This document shows, in pieces, positions 25,361 to 34,250 of a stretch of 63,160 nucleotides of DNA (position 1 is the first letter of the stretch; every line of letters starts with the position of its first letter). The stretch is from Sellimonas sp963559135 (GTDB taxonomy: Bacteria > Bacillota > Clostridia > Lachnospirales > Lachnospiraceae). The stretch is from positions 1-63,160 of the forward strand of contig CAUWJP010000016.1 in NCBI GenBank assembly GCA_963559135.1, written 5' to 3'. The translations under genes and the position numbers were made by a program. Under the pieces are notes generated by a model, which did no database searches, was not told where the DNA came from, and was given only the letters and a program-made list of their open reading frames with translations.

Positions 25361-26149
25361 TTAGCAAATATTTTTCCTCTGATACTCCCAATATGCCGCC
25401 AAAAGCCCGATCAAAGCGTAGAACATACCCAGGAAAACCAGGTTCAGATCCAATTCTCCTGCCGGAATAACATTGGCACCGTCCGCATAGGCGTAAGGAG
25501 TGATATATTTTACAAATTCTGCCTTTTCTGTGATATTCCCAAAAACTCCCAGGAAGTAAATCACTGCTGCCACGCCGATCCCGATGCTTGTACTTCCTTT
25601 TCTTAAAAACGCAGAAATTCCAAAACAGATGCACAGAATCTCAAACTGCATCAGAATCTGGGCTCCATGGAACAGGAAAAATTCCTTCCAGTCCGGCTTT
25701 TCCCCGATTATGCAAAAGGCCGCCAGTGCCAGAAGTATGACAATCATGTTCATCAAAATCATCTCGGAAACCATCGCCATCAGTTTCTCTGTCAGAACCC
25801 GCTTTCTGCTGACCGGATGTGTCAAAAGGAATTCTGCCGTATGCTCACGTTCCTCCTTTTCCAACATCCCTGCTCCCAGCACCGCTGCATAAAAGATACC
25901 ACCGATCCCAAGCATGCACCCGCCGTAAATTCCATAAAATCCCATTAATTCTCCATAGCTGAGGCGGTCTGCTCCAAAGGCAGCCGTAAATGTTCCCATA
26001 CTTTCAATGACAGCCTGTATCGATGCACCTTCCTTTGTAAGTTCCGGAAACAGCAGAATACAAAGCATGATCATGCCGCCGATCACCAGGCTCCACGTAA
26101 GAACCCCGAATTTTCCCCTTTTTATTTCATGTAAAAAGATATGCATCAT
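25361..26149 (-). CDS. ABC transporter permease (ABC-2 type)
   Basis: 262 residues with six predicted membrane helices. The layout is typical of ABC-2 exporter permeases encoded beside a single ATPase. The start overlaps the ATPase stop (ATGA), with GGAGGG upstream. The substrate is unknown; such two-gene units often export drugs, peptides or lipids. Confidence 0.85.
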   Translation of the reverse strand: MMHIFLHEIKRGKFGVLTWSLVIGGMIMLCILLFPELTKEGASIQAVIESMGTFTAAFGADRLSYGELMGFYGIYGGCMLGIGGIFYAAVLGAGMLEKEEREHTAEFLLTHPVSRKRVLTEKLMAMVSEMILMNMIVILLALAAFCIIGEKPDWKEFFLFHGAQILMQFEILCICFGISAFLRKGSTSIGIGVAAVIYFLGVFGNITEKAEFVKYITPYAYADGANVIPAGELDLNLVFLGMFYALIGLLAAYWEYQRKNIC

Positions 26150-27021
26150 TCTTTCCCTCCCTCATAAAAATGTAGAAATGCTTCTTCCAGATCCGGTTCG
26201 GTAATCGTCAGATCTTCAATCGGAAGGTCGTTCAGCGCATGGATTAGTTCCAGCATCCTACCATTATATAAGAAGCTCACTGAACCTTCTCCACGCACTA
26301 CATCCTTCATTTCGATTCCCGGGACACTCTCTACTCCCTGAATATTGACTCTCTTCGCGGAAGTATTGCAGATTGTCTCCACATCATCCTCGACAATCAG
26401 ACGTCCGTCCTTTACAATCGCGGCCCTGTGGCAATAACGGCGGATCTCACTTAAAATATGCGACGACAGAAATACCGCTGCCCCGGACCTGCTTTTCTCC
26501 TGAACAAGCTCAAAAAACTCTTTCTGCATGAGAGGATCCAGGCCACTTGTCGGTTCATCCAGAATATAAAGATCTGCATCGTGCTGAAACGCACAGACAA
26601 TCCCCACCTTCTTCCGGTTTCCAAGCGAAAGCTCCTCTACTTTCTTCCGGGCATCCAGCTTCAGCCGTTCGCAAAGCCTGCCCGCCTCCTCCCGGCAGTC
26701 CTTTCCATAAAGCCCTGCCGAAAACCGGATCGCTTCACTCACCTTCATCCCACTGTAAAATGTCGTTTCAGAAGGCATGTATCCGATTCTTTTCAAAATC
26801 TCCGTCTGATGCTCCTTTACTGAAAGCCCGAAGATTTCCACCGATCCCTTGGTCGGCTTCAAAAGGCCTACCATCGCCCGGATCGTCGTACTCTTTCCTG
26901 CTCCATTTGGACCTATAAATCCATAGATCTCTCCCTTATTTACGTGGAGTGTCAGATCCTCTACACCCCTGTGCTTCCCATAATATTTCGTAAGACTGGA
27001 AACTTTTATAACCTCTTCCAT
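26146..27021 (-). CDS. ABC transporter ATP-binding protein
   Basis: 291 residues. Walker A GPNGAGKST (~38-46), signature LSLGNRKKVGI (~133-143), Walker B LYILDEPTSGLDP and a switch His in FLSSHIL. The C-terminal ~70 residues are the extension seen in ABC-2 exporter ATPases. GGAGG lies 8 bases upstream of the ATG. Coupled to the permease downstream. Confidence 0.94.
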   Translation of the reverse strand: MEEVIKVSSLTKYYGKHRGVEDLTLHVNKGEIYGFIGPNGAGKSTTIRAMVGLLKPTKGSVEIFGLSVKEHQTEILKRIGYMPSETTFYSGMKVSEAIRFSAGLYGKDCREEAGRLCERLKLDARKKVEELSLGNRKKVGIVCAFQHDADLYILDEPTSGLDPLMQKEFFELVQEKSRSGAAVFLSSHILSEIRRYCHRAAIVKDGRLIVEDDVETICNTSAKRVNIQGVESVPGIEMKDVVRGEGSVSFLYNGRMLELIHALNDLPIEDLTITEPDLEEAFLHFYEGGKE

Positions 27022-27069
27022 ACTCCGGTCCTCCCATATTTATTCTGTGTCTTCATTCTACACTAAAAA

Positions 27070-27112
27070 GCCAGAACGGAAAAGCGATACTTCCTCTCCG
27101 TTCTGGCCGTTT
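27070..27112. terminator. Bidirectional terminator between pgi and the ABC operon
   Basis: GCCAGAACGGA (27070-27080) pairs with TCCGTTCTGGC (27097-27107), an 11-bp stem. On the minus strand it is followed by TTTTT, ending pgi. Confidence 0.9.
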
Positions 27113-27133
27113 CTTTTTAGGGTTATTCAGTTA

Positions 27134-28480
27134 TTATAATCTCTTCATCAGTTCTTCGCGTTCTTTTTCATATCCCGGTTTTCCGAGAAGAGCAAACATA
27201 TTTTTCTTATATGCTTCTACACCCGGCTGGTTAAATGGATTTACTCCAAGAATATATCCGCTGACACCGCAGGCAAATTCGAAGAAGTAGAACAGTTCTC
27301 CGAGGTAGAATTCATTCTGCTCCGGAATCTTTACCATCAGGTTCGGTACATTACCGTCTGTATGAGCAAGTACTGTTCCGTTCATTGCACTCTTATTTAC
27401 AAAATCAACAGTCTTTCCTGCAAGGTAGTTCAGTCCATCAAGATCAACCGGCTCTTCTCCGATGATTACTTCTTCTCTGGATTTCTCTACATTCAGTACT
27501 GTTTCGTACATGATACGGCTTCCATCCTGGATGAACTGTCCCATGGAGTGAAGGTCTGTTGTCAGATCTACAGATGCCGGGAAGATACCTTTCTGGTCTT
27601 TTCCTTCGCTTTCTCCATAGAGCTGTTTCCACCACTCGGAAACATAATGGAGACTTGGTTCATAGTTTGCAAGAACTTCTACTGCTTTTCCTTTTGCGTG
27701 AAGAATATTTCTTACTGCCGCATATTGAAGGGCATCGTTTTCTTCAAACGGGAGTTCCAGCGCTGCCTTTCTTGCAGATGCTGCTCCTTCCATAAGCTTT
27801 GTAATATCAGCTCCGCTTGCTGCGATTGGCAAAAGTCCTACTGCTGTCAGAACAGAGAAACGTCCTCCAACATCATCCGGAACTACAAAGGACTCATATC
27901 CTTCTTCTGTAGCAAGATTTTTGAGTGCTCCTCTTGCCTTGTCTGTCGTAGCATAGATACGCTTTGCAGCTTCTTCTTTTCCGTATTTCTTTTCCAGCAT
28001 TTCTTTGAAAATACGGAATGCGATCGCCGGCTCAGTAGTTGTACCGGATTTGGAAATAATATTTACAGAGAAATCTCTACCTCCGATCACATCGATCAAA
28101 TCGTGAAGATAAGTGCTGCTAATGCTGTTTCCTACAAAGTAAATCTCAGGTGTCTTACGTGCCTCTTTAGAAATATTATTATAGAAGCTGTGTCTTAAAA
28201 ATTCGATTGCAGCTCTTGCTCCCAGATAGGAACCGCCGATTCCGATTACGAGAAGCACGTCGGAATCTGCTTTAATCTTCTCTGCTGCCTTCAAAATTCT
28301 ATCAAATTCTTCTTTATCATAATCTACCGGAAGGTCGATCCATCCAAGGAAGTCATTTCCTGCTCCTGTGCGCGCGATCAGCTTGTCCTTCGCTGCCAGT
28401 GTAATGTCTTTCATAGACTCCATTTCATGTTCCTTGATAAACAGATCTGCCTTTGAATAGTCAAATGTTACCTTTGCCAT
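27134..28480 (-). CDS. pgi: Glucose-6-phosphate isomerase
   Basis: 448 residues from the ATG at 28480; the ATG 12 bases upstream abuts its Shine-Dalgarno (GAAAGG) and is less likely. Interconverts glucose 6-phosphate and fructose 6-phosphate in glycolysis. Signatures: VIGIGGSYLGARAAIEFL, ISKSGTTTEPAIAFR and VGGRFSVLTAVGLLP. The length matches the compact Gram-positive form (~450). Single gene with its own terminator. Confidence 0.97.
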   Translation of the reverse strand: MAKVTFDYSKADLFIKEHEMESMKDITLAAKDKLIARTGAGNDFLGWIDLPVDYDKEEFDRILKAAEKIKADSDVLLVIGIGGSYLGARAAIEFLRHSFYNNISKEARKTPEIYFVGNSISSTYLHDLIDVIGGRDFSVNIISKSGTTTEPAIAFRIFKEMLEKKYGKEEAAKRIYATTDKARGALKNLATEEGYESFVVPDDVGGRFSVLTAVGLLPIAASGADITKLMEGAASARKAALELPFEENDALQYAAVRNILHAKGKAVEVLANYEPSLHYVSEWWKQLYGESEGKDQKGIFPASVDLTTDLHSMGQFIQDGSRIMYETVLNVEKSREEVIIGEEPVDLDGLNYLAGKTVDFVNKSAMNGTVLAHTDGNVPNLMVKIPEQNEFYLGELFYFFEFACGVSGYILGVNPFNQPGVEAYKKNMFALLGKPGYEKEREELMKRL

Positions 28481-28556
28481 CACTTTACCCATCCTTTCTA
28501 TTATTATATATAGGTATAAATTACTAGGTATATTTTAGCAAAAGGCATTCTATTAA

Positions 28557-29399
28557 TCAAGTTAAAAACTCGGCCAGGATCTGGCGTATCATTTCTTCAT
28601 CCTGCCGTCTCTTCTCTCTGCGTTCGTCCTCTTCTTTCGCTTTCTCCTGTTCTTCCTTCATCAAAGCAACAAGTTCGGACTCAGCACCATCGTCTTTGCC
28701 CTTCTCGATATCTTCCTTTTCCTCCGGAGCAAATTTCATAAGCTCTTCCTCCAAAGATGCTTTTTCTTCCTCCCCTTCCGCAAGAAGTACCGCGGCATTT
28801 TCTTCTTCCACCGCCTCTTCTTCTGTTACCTTTTCTGCTTCTTCCGTCTGGAAATCTTCCTCCATTTCCTGCATCCTGGTTATCTTTTCATATTTGCGCG
28901 CATATGTATTTTCCAGAAACTCTATCATATAGTTTTTAGCCGCTTCCAACTGGTAGCTTTCATCTGTGACCATCCTGAGCGCAAACAAAAGCAGCGCTCC
29001 CGCAATCCCGGCTGCCGCATACTGTCCCGCATTCTCCAAAGGTGCATTCTGGGCGTATGCTGTGGCCGCTCCTGCCGCTCCAAATACCAGACAGCCCCAT
29101 GCTGCCGCTTTTTCCATCTGCCTCCAGCTGTGCAGTTTTATCCACAGTACTTTGTATTCATACATATATTTATCCACAAACGCCCGAATGTTCTGCACCT
29201 TGTCGCTCACCATACATGCATGTTCAAATTTGGCTCGGACAAGTTTCATCAGCGGGTGCAGGCTTTTTCCCATTCTGCCGCCCTCCCGTACCAGACGCCT
29301 GAGTGTCAGACTGACAATAATCTTACTGAGGATTCCCAGTATACACATCACTCCGACCGCGTAAAATAACACTCCGTGTTTCCATACTGCTTCCAACAT
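28557..29399 (-). CDS. Conserved hypothetical membrane protein with acidic coiled-coil tail
   Basis: 280 residues. Membrane segments near 10-30 and a pair near 97-140. The C-terminal ~110 residues are almost entirely Glu/Lys/Asp/Arg/Ala, probably coiled coil and cytoplasmic. I recognise no catalytic motif. GGAGG lies upstream of the ATG. Upstream is the mtnN terminator, downstream pgi. Possibly envelope-associated; no function assigned. Confidence 0.7.
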   Translation of the reverse strand: MLEAVWKHGVLFYAVGVMCILGILSKIIVSLTLRRLVREGGRMGKSLHPLMKLVRAKFEHACMVSDKVQNIRAFVDKYMYEYKVLWIKLHSWRQMEKAAAWGCLVFGAAGAATAYAQNAPLENAGQYAAAGIAGALLLFALRMVTDESYQLEAAKNYMIEFLENTYARKYEKITRMQEMEEDFQTEEAEKVTEEEAVEEENAAVLLAEGEEEKASLEEELMKFAPEEKEDIEKGKDDGAESELVALMKEEQEKAKEEDERREKRRQDEEMIRQILAEFLT

Positions 29400-29487
29400 A
29401 AAAAGAGCCTCCTCCGTTATTTTGTTTATCCTCAGTATAACTGAAAATTACGGAAAAAGGCTCTGTAACCGTTCTACATATTTCTCA

Positions 29488-29512
29488 TAAAAGCCCGCAA
29501 AACCGGGCGTTT
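29488..29512 (-). terminator. mtnN terminator
   Basis: Minus strand GCCCG/CGGGC stem with loop GTTTTG, followed by TTTT, 15 bases beyond the mtnN stop. Confidence 0.75.
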
Positions 29513-29526
29513 TTTGCCGATTTTTC

Positions 29527-30231
29527 TTAGTGCTTTTCCTGAATTTCAGGGACCAGCGCCTGAATCAGCCTTACACTGTGCCGGATTGCCGCCGCTTCAA
29601 AGGTCGGATAGTCTACCGACGCACTATTGTCAGCTTTGTCCGAAATCGCACGAATAATGACACACGAAATTTTGTTAAGGTAAGCCGTATGCGCAATCGC
29701 AGCCCCTTCCATCTCCGTGCATCTCGCATCAAACAGACGGATCAGCTGATCTTTTTTCTCTGCTGAGGAGACAAACTGATCCCCACTCACAATCCTTCCT
29801 GTCCATGTATGGATATCCGGATTCGCTTTCTCATTGACTTCTTTCGCCAGCTTCACAAGGCTCTCATCTGCCGGAAAAGAAAACGTATCCATTCTCGGGA
29901 TCTGTCCGACCGGATCACCAAATATGCTTGCATCCATATCATGTTCTACGGCATCTGTTGAGATCACAATGTCTCCGATATCGATCGCCGCATCCAAAGA
30001 TCCCGCAATTCCTGTATTAATAATAACATCCGCTCCAAAGCGGTCCACAAGAATCTGCGCACACACCGCCGCATTGACTTTGCCAATCCCACTCCTTACA
30101 ACAACAACCTCTTTCCCGGAGAGCTTTCCTCTACAAAAAGAAAGAGACGCCGCCGAAACAATCTCTTCTATTTCCATGCTTTTCTTTAATTCTGCAACTT
30201 CGTCTTCCATTGCACCAATAATTCCAATCAT
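29527..30231 (-). CDS. mtnN: 5'-methylthioadenosine/S-adenosylhomocysteine nucleosidase
   Basis: 234 residues from the ATG at 30231 (GGAGGT 7 bases upstream); the longer frame to 30264 has no such support. Cleaves MTA and SAH to adenine plus the thio-sugar, recycling methyl-transfer products. Motifs: IGIIGAMEDEVAEL at the N-terminus with the catalytic Glu, SGIGKVNAA, CTEMEGAAIAH with the Glu that contacts the ribose, and RAISDKAD with the catalytic Asp. Confidence 0.95.
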   Translation of the reverse strand: MIGIIGAMEDEVAELKKSMEIEEIVSAASLSFCRGKLSGKEVVVVRSGIGKVNAAVCAQILVDRFGADVIINTGIAGSLDAAIDIGDIVISTDAVEHDMDASIFGDPVGQIPRMDTFSFPADESLVKLAKEVNEKANPDIHTWTGRIVSGDQFVSSAEKKDQLIRLFDARCTEMEGAAIAHTAYLNKISCVIIRAISDKADNSASVDYPTFEAAAIRHSVRLIQALVPEIQEKH

Positions 30232-30347
30232 GCTTTCGACCTCCTTTTCCTCACAGTATAACAAATTTTCGTATTTATACCTAGCATATTTTTTCTTTCT
30301 TTGTTATAATTCTCCTTCGGAAGGGAAACAGAAACGGAGGAATCAAT

Positions 30348-30596
30348 ATGAAGTACAGACCAACTGGCGTATGTTCAAAAGAAATTGAATTTGATCTCGA
30401 TGATCAGAATCGTATTCACAACGTATCTTTCACCGGCGGCTGCAACGGCAACCTGCAGGGAATCGCAAGCCTTGTTGAAGGCATGGAAGCGGACGAAGCG
30501 ATCCGCCGCCTTTCCGGCATCAGATGCGGTTTTAAAAACACATCCTGCCCGGATCAGCTTGCTCATGCACTCCAGTCCGGACTGGCTAATAAATAA
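30348..30596 (+). CDS. TSCPD domain protein (TIGR03905-type)
   Basis: 82 residues. The single domain carries FTGGCNGNLQGIASLVEGM and ends with NTSCPDQLAHAL, the TSCPD signature also found at the C-terminus of B12-dependent ribonucleotide reductases. A stand-alone version of unknown function, common in Clostridia. The conserved Cys residues suggest metal or nucleotide binding (inference). GGAGG lies 9 bases upstream; terminator downstream. Confidence 0.88.
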   Translation: MKYRPTGVCSKEIEFDLDDQNRIHNVSFTGGCNGNLQGIASLVEGMEADEAIRRLSGIRCGFKNTSCPDQLAHALQSGLANK

Positions 30597-30607
30597 GGAT
30601 AAAAAAA

Positions 30608-30652
30608 GATTCCGCTGTTCAGGGTAACTCCCCGTCATGCGGAATCTTTTCT
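30608..30652 (+). terminator. Terminator after the TSCPD gene
   Basis: GATTCCGC and GCGGAATC arms around a 23-base insert with an inner GGG/CCC pair, followed by TTTTCTTTT. A-rich upstream, so it may work both ways. Confidence 0.8.
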
Positions 30653-30684
30653 TTTGCCTACACCAAACATTACTGTTCATTTTC

Positions 30685-30930
30685 AAAAAAGATCTATGAT
30701 ATAGGAAACACATTGTTCCCTATATCATAAGCAATAACCGAAGAAAGCCGGTTAAGAAATGGCACGGAAGAGCTATTGGGGCTACTGCTCCATGGGTTTC
30801 TTGCCCTTTCGGGCAATAAGTTTGGGTTTTCTCAATGTAAGGACTAAAAGATAGTAAAGCCATAAGGCTTCCTTAAATAATTACATTTAATTGGTATGGA
30901 GCAGTAACCTCAATAACTCTCCCGCGGACC
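30685..30930 (-). ncRNA. Candidate structured non-coding RNA (unidentified class)
   Basis: On the minus strand a 28-position helix (30923-30896 with 30793-30766) closes a multi-branched interior. Inside are AATGTAA/TTACATT (30887-30881 with 30840-30834), AAGCC-TTAT-GGCTT (30870-30857) and TTGCCC-GAAA-GGGCAA (30816-30801), a GNRA tetraloop. After it come AACCG/CGGTT and a 16-bp hairpin (30729-30695) followed by a T6 run, a good terminator. Read as minus-strand RNA the long helix has one mismatch and several G-U pairs; read as plus strand those become A-C mismatches. It lies downstream of the DUF6147 gene, with no minus-strand gene directly after it. A MITE-like element is the main alternative. 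Confidence 0.6.
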
Positions 30931-30987
30931 ATTAATCTTTTCTGCCTGTAAACAAATCATTCCATATTCAGTTTTTCATTCTTCCTG

Positions 30988-31428
30988 TTAGATGTAAAGT
31001 CCGCCCGTTGCTGAGCTGCTTACATCTGAGTTTGCGTAATGTACGCATTTGACACGGTAATAATAACCTTTTGGCACTGTCAGCGTCTTATAGGATGTGA
31101 CTGCAATAGCATTGTTCTTTGTAGATGTCCAAGAAGTATACTGCTTCCATGAACCATCTATTTTTCGCTCCACATTCACATTAATACTGACTTCTGAGAC
31201 AAGCTTCTGTGCAGTAGTACTTCCACCTGCTGTGATTTTTCCATCACCAGCTTTGCTGATTTTGGAATAACCACTCTGAAGGTAAACCCCTCTTGGCTGT
31301 ACCGTGATGTATCCGATCTGCTCGGCGCTCTCCTCCGCTGCGCTAACCATCTGACCGGATACTCCAAATACAAGTACTGCCGCTGTCATCATTGCCGCTG
31401 CCTTTGATAGTAACTTTTTTCTTTTCAT
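30988..31428 (-). CDS. Secreted DUF6147-like small protein
   Basis: 146 residues. A classical signal peptide with a probable cleavage after MVSA near residue 31. The mature part has a PRG-YLQSGYSKIS start and SWTSTKNNAIAVTSYKTL and KGYYYRVKCVHYAN segments, typical of DUF6147 extracellular beta-rich proteins. AGGAG lies 7 bases before the ATG. Function unknown; exported and probably loosely surface-associated. Confidence 0.75.
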   Translation of the reverse strand: MKRKKLLSKAAAMMTAAVLVFGVSGQMVSAAEESAEQIGYITVQPRGVYLQSGYSKISKAGDGKITAGGSTTAQKLVSEVSINVNVERKIDGSWKQYTSWTSTKNNAIAVTSYKTLTVPKGYYYRVKCVHYANSDVSSSATGGLYI

Positions 31429-31483
31429 ATTTTCGCTCCTCTATTATATAGACGCGCGAACTTCCAAAATCTTTCGCTTTTTT

Positions 31484-32446
31484 TCAAAAAAAGTGAAGAT
31501 TTTCCAAAATTTTTTCAAATTCATTCTTCTTAATAATTCCAGTTAGAATATAAGTAACATCTTTATATTCAAATCTAGCGGAAAATTCCTGCTCATTCGA
31601 TTTTTCAATTACATATTCAGTTACTTGAATTTCAACGTTTTCTACAGTTTTAACATATTCATCAACAACCGTATCTTCGATATCATATCCAAACGAAAAA
31701 TCTTGATAGACCGGTGCCATAAAACTCATAAATACATTTTCTTCATATTGATAATAAAGTGTTGCTGATAAAAATGACGGTTCCAGAATATAGTCTACCA
31801 TTTCCATATTCAACGGTTTGTAGTCCATTCGTACAGGATCAAATCCAAATTCATCTTTTATTCTCTGTAATACTTCTTCCTCAGCTATTTCTTCTTGCTG
31901 TGTGACGTCTGTATCATCACTTTCAGAATTTATATTTGTTGTTTTTCTTCCTCCTAACATTCTATCCACCGTCTCAGCCATAAATCCCCCATCACCAAAA
32001 CTCGTTATTCCTACCCCAAGTACTGCGACAAGAGCCACTGCCCATGCGACGACTGCCTTTTTCCTTCGTTTTCTCACGCGTACTTTTTTAGTTTGTTTTT
32101 CCTGTGTGGTCTGGATTTCAAGCTGGCTCTCTTCTGCACCTGCTGCAAGTTCCAGTGGCTCCGGGACAAGTTCTTCAGAGAATTCTTCCTTGGCTTTTTC
32201 TTCCCGGCGGAGCTGTAACTCTTTTCCGAGGCGCAGCGCTTCTTTGTCTGCTTCTGACAGATTTTCATATGCTTCTCTCTGCCTTCGGAGTTCTTCTACC
32301 TGTTTCCATATTTTATTTTTCAGCTCTGGAGGCGGTCCTGCTTCTTCCAGAGACAAATCCTGCTCTACTTCTTTTTTTATCCTTGCTGACTCTTTTTCCA
32401 ACTCTTCCTGCAGGAACTCTTTCATGACTTTATCTTCTTTTTTCAT
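31484..32446 (-). CDS. Membrane protein with DUF4367-like extracellular domain (possible anti-sigma factor)
   Basis: 320 residues. The N-terminal ~130 residues are charged and cytoplasmic. One membrane segment follows a basic KVRVRKRRKK stop (~133-152). The C-terminal ~150 residues resemble DUF4367, often fused to anti-sigma factors. AAGGGGGA lies upstream. A sigma-70-family gene lies 1.2 kb away on the same strand, separated by the oppositely oriented murG. A regulatory link is inference. Confidence 0.6.
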   Translation of the reverse strand: MKKEDKVMKEFLQEELEKESARIKKEVEQDLSLEEAGPPPELKNKIWKQVEELRRQREAYENLSEADKEALRLGKELQLRREEKAKEEFSEELVPEPLELAAGAEESQLEIQTTQEKQTKKVRVRKRRKKAVVAWAVALVAVLGVGITSFGDGGFMAETVDRMLGGRKTTNINSESDDTDVTQQEEIAEEEVLQRIKDEFGFDPVRMDYKPLNMEMVDYILEPSFLSATLYYQYEENVFMSFMAPVYQDFSFGYDIEDTVVDEYVKTVENVEIQVTEYVIEKSNEQEFSARFEYKDVTYILTGIIKKNEFEKILENLHFF

Positions 32447-32544
32447 TTCGTCCCCCTTTTTTTGCGTTTTCTTTCCTCCGACTTGACCTTTATTTCAATT
32501 CTGTTTAATATAAATAATCATAAAAGCATTTTCGGAGGCATGCT

Positions 32545-33612
32545 ATGAAACGTATCATTTTAACCGGCGGCGGAACTGCTGGGCATGTTACACCAAATAT
32601 TGCCCTGCTTCCTCGCCTGAAAGAACTTCAATATGACATTCACTATATCGGATCTTATAATGGTATTGAAAAAGATCTGATCGAACCTTTTCATATTCCA
32701 TACCACGGAATTTCTTCCGGCAAGCTGCGCCGTTATTTCAGCATGAAAAATTTCACGGATCCGTTCCGTGTATTAAAAGGATTTCATGAGGCAAATAAGT
32801 TAATCAAAACATTAAAGCCGGATGTGATCTTTTCTAAGGGCGGTTTTGTCAGTGTACCGGTTGTTATGGCCGGCAAGCGGAATCATGTTCCGACTATCAT
32901 TCATGAGTCTGACATCACGCCTGGTCTTGCCAACAAGCTTTCTATGCCGTCAGCGACAAAGATCTGCTGCAATTTCCCGGAGACCTTGAAGAATCTTCCG
33001 GCAGATAAAGCAGTACTCACAGGCTCACCGATCCGCCAGGAACTTCTTACAGGCGACCGGGAAGCGGCACGGAAATTCTGCCATTTCACATCCCAAAAGC
33101 CTGTGATTCTCGTGATCGGCGGAAGTCTCGGTGCTGCTGCAGTTAATCAGGCCGTGCGAAACATCCTTCCACAACTTCTGGAAAGTTTTCAGGTGATCCA
33201 TCTCTGCGGAAAAGGAAAGCTGGATGAATCTTTGACTCAGGTGGAAGGCTATGCACAATTTGAATATATTCAAAAAGAACTGAAAGATCTTTTTGCACTG
33301 GCCGATATTGTCATTTCCCGCGCTGGTGCCAATGCGATCTGCGAGCTTCTGGCTCTGCGTAAACCGAATATCCTGATCCCGCTTCCTGCAAATGCCAGCC
33401 GCGGAGATCAGATCCTGAATGCACGCTCCTTTGAGCGTCAGGGATTCAGCATTGTCCTGGAAGAAGAATCGCTTACAGATAAACTCCTTCTGGATACGGT
33501 TCATCGCCTGTATGAGAATCGTGATACATATACGAAGGCAATGAGCGATTCCGGCATGCAGAATTCGATCGAGACAATCATTGATCTCATCGTCCAGGCT
33601 TCACAAAAATAA
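32545..33612 (+). CDS. murG: UDP-N-acetylglucosamine--lipid I transferase MurG
   Basis: 355 residues. Transfers GlcNAc to lipid I to make lipid II at the inner membrane face. GGGTAGHVTPNIAL at the N-terminus, SKGGFVSVPVV (~94-104), VIGGSLGAAAVN and ISRAGANAICELLALRKP are family signatures. GGAGG lies 6 bases before the ATG. It stands alone, outside a dcw cluster, as in many Lachnospiraceae. Confidence 0.95.
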   Translation: MKRIILTGGGTAGHVTPNIALLPRLKELQYDIHYIGSYNGIEKDLIEPFHIPYHGISSGKLRRYFSMKNFTDPFRVLKGFHEANKLIKTLKPDVIFSKGGFVSVPVVMAGKRNHVPTIIHESDITPGLANKLSMPSATKICCNFPETLKNLPADKAVLTGSPIRQELLTGDREAARKFCHFTSQKPVILVIGGSLGAAAVNQAVRNILPQLLESFQVIHLCGKGKLDESLTQVEGYAQFEYIQKELKDLFALADIVISRAGANAICELLALRKPNILIPLPANASRGDQILNARSFERQGFSIVLEEESLTDKLLLDTVHRLYENRDTYTKAMSDSGMQNSIETIIDLIVQASQK

Positions 33613-33643
33613 TGTTCCAAATAGAACTCAGAAATCAAAAAAT

Positions 33644-33669
33644 AGGTGTCGAATCGGCACCTGTTTTTT
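33644..33669. terminator. Bidirectional terminator between murG and the sigma factor gene
   Basis: AGGTG-CG pairs with CG-CACCT around AAT with one internal mismatch. TTTTTTT follows rightward and ATTTTTTG leftward. Confidence 0.85.
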
Positions 33670-33673
33670 TATA

Positions 33674-34210
33674 CTACTTCATTTCTCTGTAATCTGCCTC
33701 ATATTTTGTTTTCATCCACTTCCTTGCTCTGAATAACAGTGACTGGAATGCTTCCAGACGAATTCCCATCTCTTCTGCGATTTCTTTCTGTGGAATTTCC
33801 AGTACATACGCACGAACTACGGCGTCATACCATTTTTCATTATGCTGGTACAGTTCTTCCAGCATTGTACTGGTCAAATCCGTTTCTTTCCTGCGGCGCT
33901 CCCGCATGAAAATCAACTCATCCGGACTTGGTACTTCTTCACCCATCTGTGCGGCCAATTCTGCATCATCCATTGGCATCTCCAGCTTCCGCTTTCTCAT
34001 CTGGCTGCAGGCCAGACGATAAGCGGTCGTGCGAAGCCATGATTCAATCGCATCTTTGTTTCTGATCTTTTCATAACCGACCAGTAAATTTACAAAAGTG
34101 AGTTGGGTAATCTCATCGGCATCCATCTGATTTCCAGAGTAATACTTTGCCGTCCTCCAGACAACATTCACATACTTATCGTAGATATCATTAAATATTT
34201 CTTCATTCAT
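33674..34210 (-). CDS. Sigma-70 family (ECF-like) RNA polymerase sigma factor
   Basis: 178 residues. Region 2 (~5-75) with DADEITQLTFVNLL and SWLRTTAYRLACSQMRKRK, and region 4 (~125-170) with IPQKEIAEEMGIRLEAFQSLLFRARKW. No anti-sigma gene is directly joined; the DUF4367-like membrane protein beyond murG is a candidate. No strong Shine-Dalgarno is seen at the ATG. Confidence 0.85.
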   Translation of the reverse strand: MNEEIFNDIYDKYVNVVWRTAKYYSGNQMDADEITQLTFVNLLVGYEKIRNKDAIESWLRTTAYRLACSQMRKRKLEMPMDDAELAAQMGEEVPSPDELIFMRERRRKETDLTSTMLEELYQHNEKWYDAVVRAYVLEIPQKEIAEEMGIRLEAFQSLLFRARKWMKTKYEADYREMK

Positions 34211-34250
34211 ATGAGTCTATATTACCCTTATCCTCTTGTTATTCCCTGTC

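Noticed and set aside
27362..28198. 278-codon rightward ORF
   Set aside because: It is the antisense of pgi; the composition (Cys/Ser/Phe-rich) is typical of a shadow frame.
29834..30388. 184-codon rightward ORF
   Set aside because: Antisense of mtnN, continuing into the promoter region and the start of the TSCPD gene.
30685..30930. 6S RNA, SRP RNA or riboswitch identity for the structured region
   Set aside because: The inner multibranch does not fit the 6S single open bubble, no SRP helix-8 sequence is present, and no minus-strand gene lies directly downstream to be controlled.
31902..32486. 194-codon rightward Ser/Phe-rich ORF
   Set aside because: Antisense to the Glu/Lys-rich DUF4367-like gene; no start signal.
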